Below are positions 1 through 7,842 of a stretch of DNA of 64,000 nt, one piece after another. The notes beneath the pieces were generated by a model. The model worked only from the letters and a program-made list of their open reading frames with translations. It made no database searches and was not told where the DNA came from. This DNA comes from Flavobacterium sp. UBA7680 (GTDB lineage Bacteria > Bacteroidota > Bacteroidia > Flavobacteriales > Flavobacteriaceae), in assembly GCF_002482975.1 (NCBI RefSeq), contig NZ_DLHA01000008.1, positions 1 through 64,000 on the forward strand, read 5' to 3'. The first letter of the stretch is position 1. Every line of letters starts with the position of its first letter. The translations under genes were made by a program, and so were the position numbers.

Positions 1-1332
1 CGCAGCAAGTGTTACCGAAATCGAAATTACAGCATAGAAAATTTCATTAGAACCTTTAATAGCGGCTTCAATTGGCGACATTCCTTCTTCGACCTTTTTA
101 AAGATATTTTCGGTAACTACAATTCCATCATCCACAACCAAACCTGTTGCCAAAACGATTGCTAATAAAGTCAATACGTTGATTGAAAATCCGAAAAGCC
201 ACATAATAAAGAAAGTAGCAATTAATGAAACGGGAATATCAATTAAAGGCCTGAACGCAATTGCCCAGTCTCTAAAGAAAAGGTAAATAATAATGATTAC
301 CAGAATGATCGAAATTCCTAAAGTTTCGGCAACTTCAAGTACCGATTTTTTTACAAACAGCGTATTGTCTAGTGCGATATTTAGTTTTATATCCTTTGGG
401 AGATCCTTTTTTAAAGCATCATATTTTTTATAGAATTCTTTCGAAATATCAAGATAATTGGCTCCCGGCATTGGCACAATGGCTAAACCAATCATTGGTA
501 GTCCAGAAGATGTCAAAGAAGTTTCGATATTTTCAGGCCCTAGTTCGGCACCGCCAACATCGCTCAAACGAACAATTTTTTCTCCGTCTGTTCGAATGAT
601 AATGTTATTAAATTCTTCTGGTTTAGAAAGATTTCCAATGGTTTTTACGGTCAATTCGGTATTGTTTCCGGTTAATTTTCCGGAAGGTAATTCTACGTTT
701 TGTGCATTTAAGGCATCCCGAACATCAGAAACCGTACAGTTGTAAGCATTTAATTTTATCGGATCAATCCATAAACGCATGGCATAACGTTTTTGTCCCC
801 AAATTTGAACCCCGCTTACTCCCGGAATGGTTTCTAAACGTTGTGAAATTACATTTTCGGCATAATCGCTTAGTTCTAAAGAACTTCGGGTATCGCTCTG
901 AACCGTCATAGAAATAATAGATTCACTATCGGCATCGGCTTTAGAAACCACCGGTGGCGCATCAATATCCTGAGGTAAACTTCGAACAGCCTGCGAAACC
1001 TTGTCGCGAACATCATTTGCCGCTTCTTCCAGATTTTTATCCAGATTAAATTCGATGGTAATGTTACTGCTTCCCTGATTACTGGATGATGTTATGTTTC
1101 GAATTCCGTCAATTGCATTTACCGCTTTTTCAAGAGGTTCTGTAATTTGTGATTCTATAATATCAGAATTGGCTCCTGTATAATTGGTTCTAATGGAAAC
1201 CTGCGCCGGGTCGATGGAAGGAAATTCTCGCACACCCAAAAAGGTATAACCAATAAAACCGAATAATATGATTAATAAATTCAGTACAATGGTTAAAACA
1301 GGTCTTCTTATACTTGTAGTTGATAAACTCAT
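1..1332 (-). CDS. RND multidrug efflux permease, HAE1/AcrB family (C-terminus outside window)
   Basis: Inner-membrane proton/drug antiporter of a tripartite efflux pump. The frame is open from the ATG at 1332 to the window edge, giving the first 444 residues. It begins with a short cytoplasmic stretch and a first membrane helix (about residues 11-30), followed by the periplasmic porter region (repeated acidic, Ser/Gly-rich beta-alpha modules) and then hydrophobic helices from about residue 335. The TM4 motif GLVVDDGIVVTEN is visible, with the paired aspartates at 401-402 that carry protons in AcrB. It lies 85 nt downstream of its adaptor gene on the same strand, so the two are probably one operon. 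The family assignment is secure; the substrate is unknown. Confidence 0.95.
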   Translation of the reverse strand, partial: MSLSTTSIRRPVLTIVLNLLIILFGFIGYTFLGVREFPSIDPAQVSIRTNYTGANSDIIESQITEPLEKAVNAIDGIRNITSSSNQGSSNITIEFNLDKNLEEAANDVRDKVSQAVRSLPQDIDAPPVVSKADADSESIISMTVQSDTRSSLELSDYAENVISQRLETIPGVSGVQIWGQKRYAMRLWIDPIKLNAYNCTVSDVRDALNAQNVELPSGKLTGNNTELTVKTIGNLSKPEEFNNIIIRTDGEKIVRLSDVGGAELGPENIETSLTSSGLPMIGLAIVPMPGANYLDISKEFYKKYDALKKDLPKDIKLNIALDNTLFVKKSVLEVAETLGISIILVIIIIYLFFRDWAIAFRPLIDIPVSLIATFFIMWLFGFSINVLTLLAIVLATGLVVDDGIVVTENIFKKVEEGMSPIEAAIKGSNEIFYAVISISVTLAA

Positions 1333-1337
1333 GTGTG

Positions 1338-1412
1338 ATTTTAGATTTTAGAGTTCAGATTTTAGATTATTGTATGTGTTTATAAACTCATAACTCATAA
1401 TCCATAACTCAT
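1338..1412. repeat. AT-rich TTTAGA/CATAACTC short repeats between permease and adaptor genes
   Basis: The spacer holds several copies of TTTAGA (as in GATTTTAGA) followed by three copies of a CATAACTC/CATAATCC-like motif. Similar TTTAGATTT runs occur near 7620 and 41795. They look like the low-complexity intergenic repeats common in this genome. I see no function. Confidence 0.5.
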
Positions 1413-1417
1413 AACTT

Positions 1418-2479
1418 TTATTTTTGAACTTTAACTTTTATTGGTGCTTCATTTTTTAATGACATAACACCGCTTGTTATTAAAGTATCTCCGGCTTTTA
1501 ATCCTGATAAAATCAAAATAGAAGCATCAGTTCTTGTTGTTGCATCAACCATAACTTCTTTGGCTTTGCCCATATCTGCAATAAAAACTTTTTTACCGTC
1601 CTGAACAGGTATGATAGCCTGAGAAGGTACAACTATAGCATCTTTAATAATGTTTAATGGTAATTTTACATCGGCAAAAGTTCCGGGAAAAAGTTTTCCG
1701 TCTGTATTATCTGCGATAGCACGAATTTGTAATGTACGTGTTGCAACTGCAATTTCTGGCTCGATTGCGTAAATTTTTGCTGAATAGGTTTTATCAGATC
1801 CGGAAACATTAAAATCAATTATTGAACCGGATTTTACCTGCGCCGCATATTTCTCCGGAATAGAGAATGTAATTTTTAATTTTCCTGTATTAACCAATTT
1901 TGCTACTACAATTGTTGGTGTAATATAAGTTCCCGGTGAAATAGAACGTAAACCAACTTTTCCTGAAAATGGTGCTTTTACAGAAGTTTTAGATATTTGT
2001 GCTCTAATTAATTGACTTTGCGCCTGCGCCGAAGCATAATCTGCTCTTGCAACATCTGCTTCTTCCTGACTGATTGCTTCTTTTTGAAGTAAAAGTTTTG
2101 CTCTTCTTTCATTTTCTGCAGCTAAACCTTCTCTGGTTACGGCTTGTCTTAATTGTGCTTTTAATTCAATGTCATTTACTTTAAAAAGTACCTGACCTTT
2201 ATTCACGTAAGTTCCTTCATTAAAATAAATACCTTCTACAATTCCCGAAACTTCACTGTGAATTTCAATTTGTTCGTTTGCTTCGATTGAACCTGATAAT
2301 GATAAGTTGTTATCAAAAGTCGAAGTTTTAATAACAAGTCCGGTTACAGTTGTTGGCTTATCTTTATCGCCAGATTTTTTTGATTCGTCATTTTTTCCTT
2401 TATTGGATATTATTCGGTAAGTAATAAATCCTCCTAAAACGATGATTATCAAGGCGTAGATTAGGTGTTTTAATTTCAT
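1418..2479 (-). CDS. RND efflux periplasmic adaptor subunit (HlyD/MFP family)
   Basis: Membrane fusion protein that links the RND permease to an outer-membrane channel. From the chosen start it has 353 residues: an N-terminal signal anchor (about 4-22, rich in Ile/Leu), a split biotinyl-lipoyl domain (VSGIVEGIYFNEG and VKAPFSGKVG halves), an Ala/Gln/Glu-rich alpha-hairpin between them, then beta-barrel and membrane-proximal domains. An in-frame ATG at 2521 would add 14 polar residues. The promoter at 2526-2554 puts the transcript start at or just below 2521, so ATG 2479, directly before the signal anchor, is preferred. The permease follows 85 nt downstream. Confidence 0.93.
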   Translation of the reverse strand: MKLKHLIYALIIIVLGGFITYRIISNKGKNDESKKSGDKDKPTTVTGLVIKTSTFDNNLSLSGSIEANEQIEIHSEVSGIVEGIYFNEGTYVNKGQVLFKVNDIELKAQLRQAVTREGLAAENERRAKLLLQKEAISQEEADVARADYASAQAQSQLIRAQISKTSVKAPFSGKVGLRSISPGTYITPTIVVAKLVNTGKLKITFSIPEKYAAQVKSGSIIDFNVSGSDKTYSAKIYAIEPEIAVATRTLQIRAIADNTDGKLFPGTFADVKLPLNIIKDAIVVPSQAIIPVQDGKKVFIADMGKAKEVMVDATTRTDASILILSGLKAGDTLITSGVMSLKNEAPIKVKVQK

Positions 2480-2525
2480 AAAATTTAGGTGAATGTTTTT
2501 TTGTTGTATGTTTTTATGCAACTAG

Positions 2526-2554
2526 CAAATTTAACTTTTTGTGATGAAACCAAA
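2526..2554 (-). promoter_or_regulatory. Bacteroidetes-type promoter for the efflux operon
   Basis: Read on the minus strand, the -33 element TTTG (2551-2554) lies 17 nt before the -7 element TAAATTTG (2526-2533), matching the Bacteroidetes consensus TTTG-N17-23-TAnnTTTG. Predicted transcription start is near 2520. This is one of the few promoters here with both elements recognisable. Confidence 0.6.
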
Positions 2555-3049
2555 AGGCGTTAGCTTTTATTTAACACTTGGATTACAATAATTTCAAATC
2601 GTTTTCATGAGCTATAATGGCAAAAGTTTGCTTTTAGATATCGTTTTCAAGAAAAGGTTTAAATGTAGATGTTATTTTTTTAAATAATTCTTAACACCTG
2701 AAATGATTTTTACGCTATATATCTTGTAGTCAAAGAGATGTGATTTTTTTATTTCAAAGTTAAATTTAATGTTTTTGAATTTTATCTCGTTGCATCTTCA
2801 ATGATTGCTCAGACTTCATAATTTTTTTTCGCTTTTGTCCGATTTTTTTTGCACTTTATCGAATTTATTTGTAACATTATTATGTTAAACAAAATGTCGA
2901 TTTTATCAATGATACTTATAGTATACTGTAAGATTAGTTGTTAAAAAGTTGAGTTAGGTGTTGTTTTTTGAAGTTTTTACAGAAATTATTTAATAATTAT
3001 ATTAACAAGTGTTTATATTTTTTATTCTTAATTACTAAAAAAATAATAT
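2555..3049. other. Long intergenic region between divergent genes, no gene seen
   Basis: About 500 nt of AT-rich sequence with stop codons in all frames. It separates the minus-strand efflux operon from the plus-strand sensor cluster and must hold the promoter for the latter. I see no clear TAnnTTTG box within 60 nt of the 3050 start. T-runs at 2822-2853 and a short palindrome TATAGTATAC (2925-2934) are present, but I cannot assign either. Confidence 0.5.
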
Positions 3050-3649
3050 ATGAAGAAAAAATTACTCTTAGCTTTATGGTTTACACTTTTATCATTTTCA
3101 ATTGGCTATCTTTTTTGGCAGAATGAGTTTAAATATAGTCTGCCAACGCCAATTCCGAAGAATTATCATGCTATAGCAATGGGCGCAAAAATTGATTTGT
3201 CGCAATGCTGTGCATTTGATAATAAACCTGTTTTTTTTCACTTCTTTAATCCGGATTGCCCCTGCTCACGCTTCAATGTGCCGCATGTAAGTGACTTAAT
3301 TAAAAAATATGGAGATAAAGTCAATTTTAAGATTGTGGTGTTAAACAAAAAGAAAACTTTTTCTATCGAAGAAATCCAGCAAAAATTTGGAGCAGCAATC
3401 CCGGTTTATTTTGATGAAGGCATCGCTCAAAAATGCGGTGTGATTTCGACTCCGCAGGCTGTTCTTTTGGATGCCGATCACAATTTATATTATCGTGGTA
3501 ATTACAATAAAACAAGATATTGCACAGATGCTGAAAGTAATTACGCCCAAATGGCGATCGACTCGCTGTTAAAACAAAATATTTCGCCCTCATTTAATGC
3601 TTTAGCTCTTAGAGCTTACGGATGTTCGTTACCAAATTGCACTAAATAA
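3050..3649 (+). CDS. Membrane-anchored thioredoxin-fold (redoxin-like) protein
   Basis: 199 residues. An N-terminal hydrophobic segment (about 5-24) acts as signal anchor, followed by a thioredoxin-like domain: strand FFHFFNPDCPCSRFN carrying a CPC motif where classical thioredoxins have CxxC, a later STPQAVLLD segment with the cis-Pro, and a C-terminus with two more cysteines (CSLPNC). Further Cys pairs (CC before the active-site strand) suggest a thiol-rich periplasmic protein. Role, inferred: periplasmic thiol redox or peroxide handling. It lies 30 nt upstream of the sensor gene at 3680 and is probably cotranscribed with it. Exact family uncertain; AhpC/TSA or a related redoxin clan. Confidence 0.75.
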   Translation: MKKKLLLALWFTLLSFSIGYLFWQNEFKYSLPTPIPKNYHAIAMGAKIDLSQCCAFDNKPVFFHFFNPDCPCSRFNVPHVSDLIKKYGDKVNFKIVVLNKKKTFSIEEIQQKFGAAIPVYFDEGIAQKCGVISTPQAVLLDADHNLYYRGNYNKTRYCTDAESNYAQMAIDSLLKQNISPSFNALALRAYGCSLPNCTK

Positions 3650-3679
3650 AATCTATCACTAACTAAAATTTTTAAACCT

Positions 3680-4534
3680 ATGAAAACAAAAGCCAGTTTA
3701 AATGAGCAAGATTATCTGCACAGTTTTATGTCGACTATGACACAAAAATCAGATATCATTATTAATTATGTTTTAGCCGTTTATTTTCTTCTCGGAATTG
3801 GATTATCTTTTAAATATGATACATTCGAAATTGGAGTAGGAGTTGGAACGCTGAACCTTTTGGCGTATTATTCGGCCAAGTTTTTTCTAAAAAATTCTAA
3901 ATTTTATCAATACGTTTTGTCGGTTGTACTGGCAGTATTTATGGCGCAGTATATTTACCAAATGCACGGTTTATTCGAAATGCACTTTACAGTTTTCATT
4001 GCGAGTACGATTTTAATTATTTATCAAAACTGGAAACTGCAGATTCCATTAACGCTTCTGGTTGTGCTTCATCACGCTGGTTTGGCTTATTTGCAAAACT
4101 TCGTTTATAATGATGCAAACGGACTTCAGGTTTATTTTTCGCAGGTAAATTTTGATTTAGAAACACTTATAATTCATACTGTTTTGGCTGCTGTTGTATT
4201 TTTTATGAACGGTTATTGGGCTTATTATTTTAAAGAACACAGCCATAATCACATTTCTAAAATTTCTGATGAATACGAATTAGAAAACATGAAACTGGCT
4301 TCTGCTAAATACAGTTCATTATCTGCAACAAAAGAATACAACGATTTTATCCACAGAACAACTTTGGATTTAAAACTTCCGGTGAATTCTGTTTTAAAAT
4401 TAATTGATGTTTCAAAAGGACACACGGATAATGACAAGCTTTTGACGTATTTGGATATGATGCGTGAAAGTGCCAAAAAAATTGATGATTTAGTAAATGA
4501 TATTCATGTAAAATCGACTAATACCAGAAATTAA
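3680..4534 (+). CDS. Polytopic membrane sensor with degenerate HisKA-like dimerisation helix
   Basis: 284 residues. Residues about 25-190 form about six membrane helices; the stretch with EMHFTVFIAS, IIYQNWK and VLHHAG resembles the multi-helix sensor domain found at the N-terminus of some methyl-accepting chemotaxis proteins (family knowledge, not searched). After a linker (about 195-220), residues 223-275 align with a HisKA helical hairpin: FIHRTTLDLKLPVNS matches the H-box pattern F-I-x-x-x-x-H-D-L-K-x-P, but the phosphoacceptor His is Leu229. No ATPase domain follows; the protein ends at 284. It therefore cannot be a classical kinase and may be a receptor that dimerises or pairs with another kinase. 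The next gene encodes an Aer-like PAS protein. Confidence 0.75.
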   Translation: MKTKASLNEQDYLHSFMSTMTQKSDIIINYVLAVYFLLGIGLSFKYDTFEIGVGVGTLNLLAYYSAKFFLKNSKFYQYVLSVVLAVFMAQYIYQMHGLFEMHFTVFIASTILIIYQNWKLQIPLTLLVVLHHAGLAYLQNFVYNDANGLQVYFSQVNFDLETLIIHTVLAAVVFFMNGYWAYYFKEHSHNHISKISDEYELENMKLASAKYSSLSATKEYNDFIHRTTLDLKLPVNSVLKLIDVSKGHTDNDKLLTYLDMMRESAKKIDDLVNDIHVKSTNTRN

Positions 4535-4612
4535 AAACTGTAAAAACCAACTTCCCAGGCAAACATTTTTACATGCACAATCAACCATTTATTAATTATT
4601 AGCAGCAAATTT

Positions 4613-5212
4613 ATGGATACGAGATTTAACCGTCCAACGCCTTCTGACAGAGAAGTCGATTGGAATAAAAATAAAGTATTACTTAGTAAAACAGATAAAA
4701 ACGGAACAATTCTTTATGCCAATGAAGATTTTATAGATGTCTCAGGATATGATGAATTTGAACTTGTAGGACAGCCTCACAATATTGTGAGGCATCCTGA
4801 TATGCCAAAAGTGATTTTTAAATTCTTGTGGGACAGTATTAAATCAAGTGAAAATATCCATGTTATTATAAAAAATATGGCAAAAACTGGTCGTTATTAC
4901 TGGGTTGTAACCGATTTTAAAATTATTGCCGATGCCGATGGAGATATTGTAGGCTATTTTGGAACCAGAAAATCGGTTCCCGAACCTCTCATTACAAAAT
5001 TTATTGAACCATTATATAAAAAGCTTTTACAAATAGAAGAAACAAGCGGTTTAATCGCTTCCGAAGAATATTTGGTTGGCTTTTTAGAAGAGCGAAAAAA
5101 GACCTATATGGAATATATCGACCATTTAATCGCCACAGGAAAAGATGATAAAAACAAAGTAAGCAAAGGCTTATTCAGCGGTTTATTTGATAAAACTCCG
5201 CCCAAGAAATAG
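4613..5212 (+). CDS. Aer-like PAS domain protein, cytoplasmic
   Basis: 199 residues, no membrane segment. Residues about 25-125 are a PAS domain with the hallmark of aerotaxis-receptor PAS domains: SKTDKNGTILYANEDF, then SGYDEFELVGQ and PHNIVRHPDMPK, and a TGRYYWVVTDFK strand. In Aer this domain binds FAD; binding here is inference. The C-terminal 70 residues are helical and charged, with no HAMP or MCP signalling domain. It starts 78 nt after the membrane sensor gene. The two proteins together resemble a split PAS-containing chemoreceptor. Family certain, role unknown. Confidence 0.85.
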   Translation: MDTRFNRPTPSDREVDWNKNKVLLSKTDKNGTILYANEDFIDVSGYDEFELVGQPHNIVRHPDMPKVIFKFLWDSIKSSENIHVIIKNMAKTGRYYWVVTDFKIIADADGDIVGYFGTRKSVPEPLITKFIEPLYKKLLQIEETSGLIASEEYLVGFLEERKKTYMEYIDHLIATGKDDKNKVSKGLFSGLFDKTPPKK

Positions 5213-5333
5213 AAATAGTTTAATAAATATACTTCATTGCGTCGACGTAATATTCAAATCAAAAGTTTGCTCCCCAACAAATCTAATCACCTGAATATGT
5301 AAAACTTATTGATGCAGTGGAGTGTATTTTTTT

Positions 5334-5378
5334 TAAGATTCTAAGTTGCTAAGGTTCTAAGTGACTAAGTTTTTTTAG
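5334..5378. repeat. CTAAG-type intergenic repeat, copy 1
   Basis: Short direct repeats of TTCTAAG / GCTAAGG / GACTAAG. The same family appears in reverse orientation at 5465-5505, 18261-18297 and 44969-45006, and as a partial copy at 56597. Confidence 0.6.
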
Positions 5379-5427
5379 CTCCAAAGTAAAAAAGAAGATT
5401 TATCTTAAATAGAATTTAGTACCAAAT

Positions 5428-5452
5428 TGTCATCCTGAGCGAAGTCGAAGGC
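5428..5452. repeat. Solo copy of the CTGAGCGAAGTCGAAG repeat
   Basis: One arm of the inverted repeat found complete at 20702-20768 (TGTCA-CCTGAGCGAAGTCGAAG). Only the single arm is present here. Confidence 0.7.
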
Positions 5453-5464
5453 TTATGAAAAAGA

Positions 5465-5505
5465 AAAACCTTAGAATCTTAGCATCTCAGAACCTTAGCA
5501 TCTTA
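5465..5505. repeat. CTTAG-type repeat overlapping the recG stop codon
   Basis: Runs of ACCTTAGAATCTTAGCATC and AACCTTAGCATCTTA. Its last three bases (5503-5505) supply the recG stop codon on the minus strand, so the repeat abuts or has replaced the native 3' end. Confidence 0.6.
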
Positions 5506-7611
5506 CGAGATATAATTCCAAATATTTTTCTTCTTCGTCAATTCTATAAAAACCATTTTTAAAATAGCATGTTCTGGTTTTTGCAAAGGAGCGTCTTCTT
5601 TTAAAACTTTTAAGGCATAGTTTCGTGCCAAAGATAAAATATCACGATCGCGGACAATATCAGCTATTTGAAGATTTAAAACACCACTTTGCTGCGTTCC
5701 CATTAAATCTCCTGGGCCGCGAAGTTTAAGGTCGACTTCGGCGATTTCGAAACCGTCGTTCGTTTGCACCATTGTTTCCATTCTGGTTTTACTGTCGGCA
5801 CTTAATTTGTGGCTGGTCATTAAGATGCAATAACTCTGTTCCGCGCCACGGCCCACACGTCCGCGTAGCTGGTGGAGTTGTGAGAGACCAAAACGTTCGG
5901 CACTTTCGATAATCATAACGCTGGCATTTGGCACATTTACACCAACCTCAATTACAGTTGTTGCAACCATAATATTGGTTTTTCCTTCAGAAAAACGTTT
6001 CATTTCGGCATCTTTATCCGCAGGTTTCATTTTTCCGTGCAGAATCGAAATCGAATATTGCGGCAGCGGAAAATCTCTTGAAATACTTTCATAACCGTCC
6101 ATTAAATCCTTATAATCCATTTTTTCAGATTCCTGAATTAACGGATATACAATATAAATCTGTCTTCCTTTGGCAATTTCGTCACGCAGGAATTTCCATA
6201 CTTTTAAGCGGTTACTATCAAAACGATGTGCGGTTTCTATAGGTTTTCTTCCAGGTGGTAATTCATCAATTACAGAAATATCTAAATCTCCGTATAAACT
6301 CATCGCCAAAGTCCTCGGAATTGGCGTTGCCGTCATAACCAAAACGTGCGGCGGAATATCATTTTTCTTCCACAATTTTGATCGTTGTTCTACACCAAAA
6401 CGATGCTGCTCATCAATAACAGCCAAACCTAAACTTTGAAATTTTACTTTATCTTCTAACAAAGCGTGAGTTCCAATCAAAATCTGCAGATTTCCATTTT
6501 CAAGTTCTTCATGAATAATTTTTCTTTCAGAAGTTTTAGTCGAACCTGTTAATATTTTGATGTTGATGTTTAACGTATTAGCAAATTCAGACAATCCGAT
6601 AAAATGCTGATTTGCCAGAATTTCTGTCGGCGCCATTAAACACGCCTGAAAACCATTATCTATCGCCAAAAGCATGCTCATAAAAGCCACAATCGTTTTT
6701 CCCGATCCAACATCTCCTTGAAGTAATCGGTTCATTTGGGCGTTACTTCCCATATCGGAGCGGATTTCTTTGATAACCCTTTTTTGAGCATTTGTCAAAT
6801 CAAACGGAAGATGATTTTGATAAAAATGATTAAAAAGTTCACCCACTTTTGTAAACGGATGTCCTTTTATTTTATGCTTTCTGATTAGGTTTTTAGTGAT
6901 TAATTGTAATTGAATAAAAAACAATTCTTCAAATTTTAATCGGAATTGGGCTTTCGCCAAAGCATCTGCACTTTTGGGAAAATGTATATTAAATAAAGCC
7001 GCTCTTTTCGGAATCAGCTTTAATTCTTCAATTAAATAAGGCGGGAAAGTTTCGGTAAACAAAGCCTGAGTTTCAATAAATAATTGTTCCATCATTTTAT
7101 TGATCGTTCGATTTGAAATTCCGCGATTTGTCAGCGTTTCTGTAGAAGGATAAACCGGCTGCATAGCAGAACGAAGGCTTTTTTCGTGTTCGCTTAACAA
7201 CTCTATTTCCGGATGCGCCATACTAAATTGGCTTCCGTACAAAGAACATTTTCCAAAAATAACAAGCTGTTCGTTTAGTTTTAAACTTTCGCGAATCCAT
7301 TTATGGCCCTGAAACCAGTTCAGTTCAATCATTCCCGTTTCATCAACAAAACTGGCAACCAAACGTTTTTTGTTTTTGGCAAATTCAACCGTTTTTATGT
7401 TGATGATTTTTCCAACAATCTGAACCTCAGTTCCTGTATTCTGCAGTTCATTAATCTTATAATAACGCGTCCTGTCAATATATCGATTGGGATAAAAATT
7501 GACTAAATCTCCGTATTTATGAATTCCCAATTCCTTACGAAGCAATTGACCGCGACTTGGGCCAACACCTTTTAAGTATTCGATAGGGGTTTCGAGGAGA
7601 TTATTAGACAT
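5503..7611 (-). CDS. recG: ATP-dependent DNA helicase RecG
   Basis: 702 residues, normal for RecG. It is a branch-migrating helicase that regresses stalled forks and processes Holliday junctions. The N-terminus has the helix-hairpin-like start (YLKGVGPSRG) and an OB-fold wedge domain (about 60-150). The motor domains carry Walker A GDVGSGKT (about 299-306), motif II DEQH, the motif TATPIPRT, and motif VI QLRGRVGRG. The start ATG at 7611 fits the conserved RecG N-terminus. The stop codon lies in a repeat. It stands alone on the minus strand. Confidence 0.97.
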   Translation of the reverse strand: MSNNLLETPIEYLKGVGPSRGQLLRKELGIHKYGDLVNFYPNRYIDRTRYYKINELQNTGTEVQIVGKIINIKTVEFAKNKKRLVASFVDETGMIELNWFQGHKWIRESLKLNEQLVIFGKCSLYGSQFSMAHPEIELLSEHEKSLRSAMQPVYPSTETLTNRGISNRTINKMMEQLFIETQALFTETFPPYLIEELKLIPKRAALFNIHFPKSADALAKAQFRLKFEELFFIQLQLITKNLIRKHKIKGHPFTKVGELFNHFYQNHLPFDLTNAQKRVIKEIRSDMGSNAQMNRLLQGDVGSGKTIVAFMSMLLAIDNGFQACLMAPTEILANQHFIGLSEFANTLNINIKILTGSTKTSERKIIHEELENGNLQILIGTHALLEDKVKFQSLGLAVIDEQHRFGVEQRSKLWKKNDIPPHVLVMTATPIPRTLAMSLYGDLDISVIDELPPGRKPIETAHRFDSNRLKVWKFLRDEIAKGRQIYIVYPLIQESEKMDYKDLMDGYESISRDFPLPQYSISILHGKMKPADKDAEMKRFSEGKTNIMVATTVIEVGVNVPNASVMIIESAERFGLSQLHQLRGRVGRGAEQSYCILMTSHKLSADSKTRMETMVQTNDGFEIAEVDLKLRGPGDLMGTQQSGVLNLQIADIVRDRDILSLARNYALKVLKEDAPLQKPEHAILKMVFIELTKKKNIWNYIS

Positions 7612-7617
7612 GCAGGG

Positions 7618-7735
7618 ATTTTAGATTTTAGACTTTAGATTGTTGATTTTAAATTTTAGAAGCATGAGAATAGATTTTAGTCTATTTTCTTTATTCTATT
7701 TTCTTTTCTCTTTCCTCTTTTTTCTTTCAAAAAGC
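7618..7735. repeat. AT-rich TTTAGA/CTATTTTCT repeat block upstream of recG
   Basis: Alternating GATTTTAGA and TCTATTTTCTTT motifs. The second type recurs as an inverted repeat at 14759-14825. It probably contains the recG promoter region, although no clear TAnnTTTG is visible on the minus strand. Confidence 0.4.
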
Positions 7736-7810
7736 GAAGATAGATTTTAATTACATAATTTGAAAATCTGAAATATTGATATTACCATTTTAATAAATAA
7801 AGATAATTCT

Positions 7811-7818
7811 TAGATTTG
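7811..7818 (+). promoter_or_regulatory. -7 box TAGATTTG for the 7843 gene
   Basis: Matches TAnnTTTG, 24 nt before the ATG at 7843. No convincing -33 TTTG was seen. Confidence 0.5.
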
Positions 7819-7842
7819 TTTTAAATATAAGCCACTAAGAAA

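Noticed and set aside
372..911. Plus-strand frames near the left edge
   Set aside because: They lie antisense to the RND permease, which is continuous from 1332 to the window edge with its DD motif.
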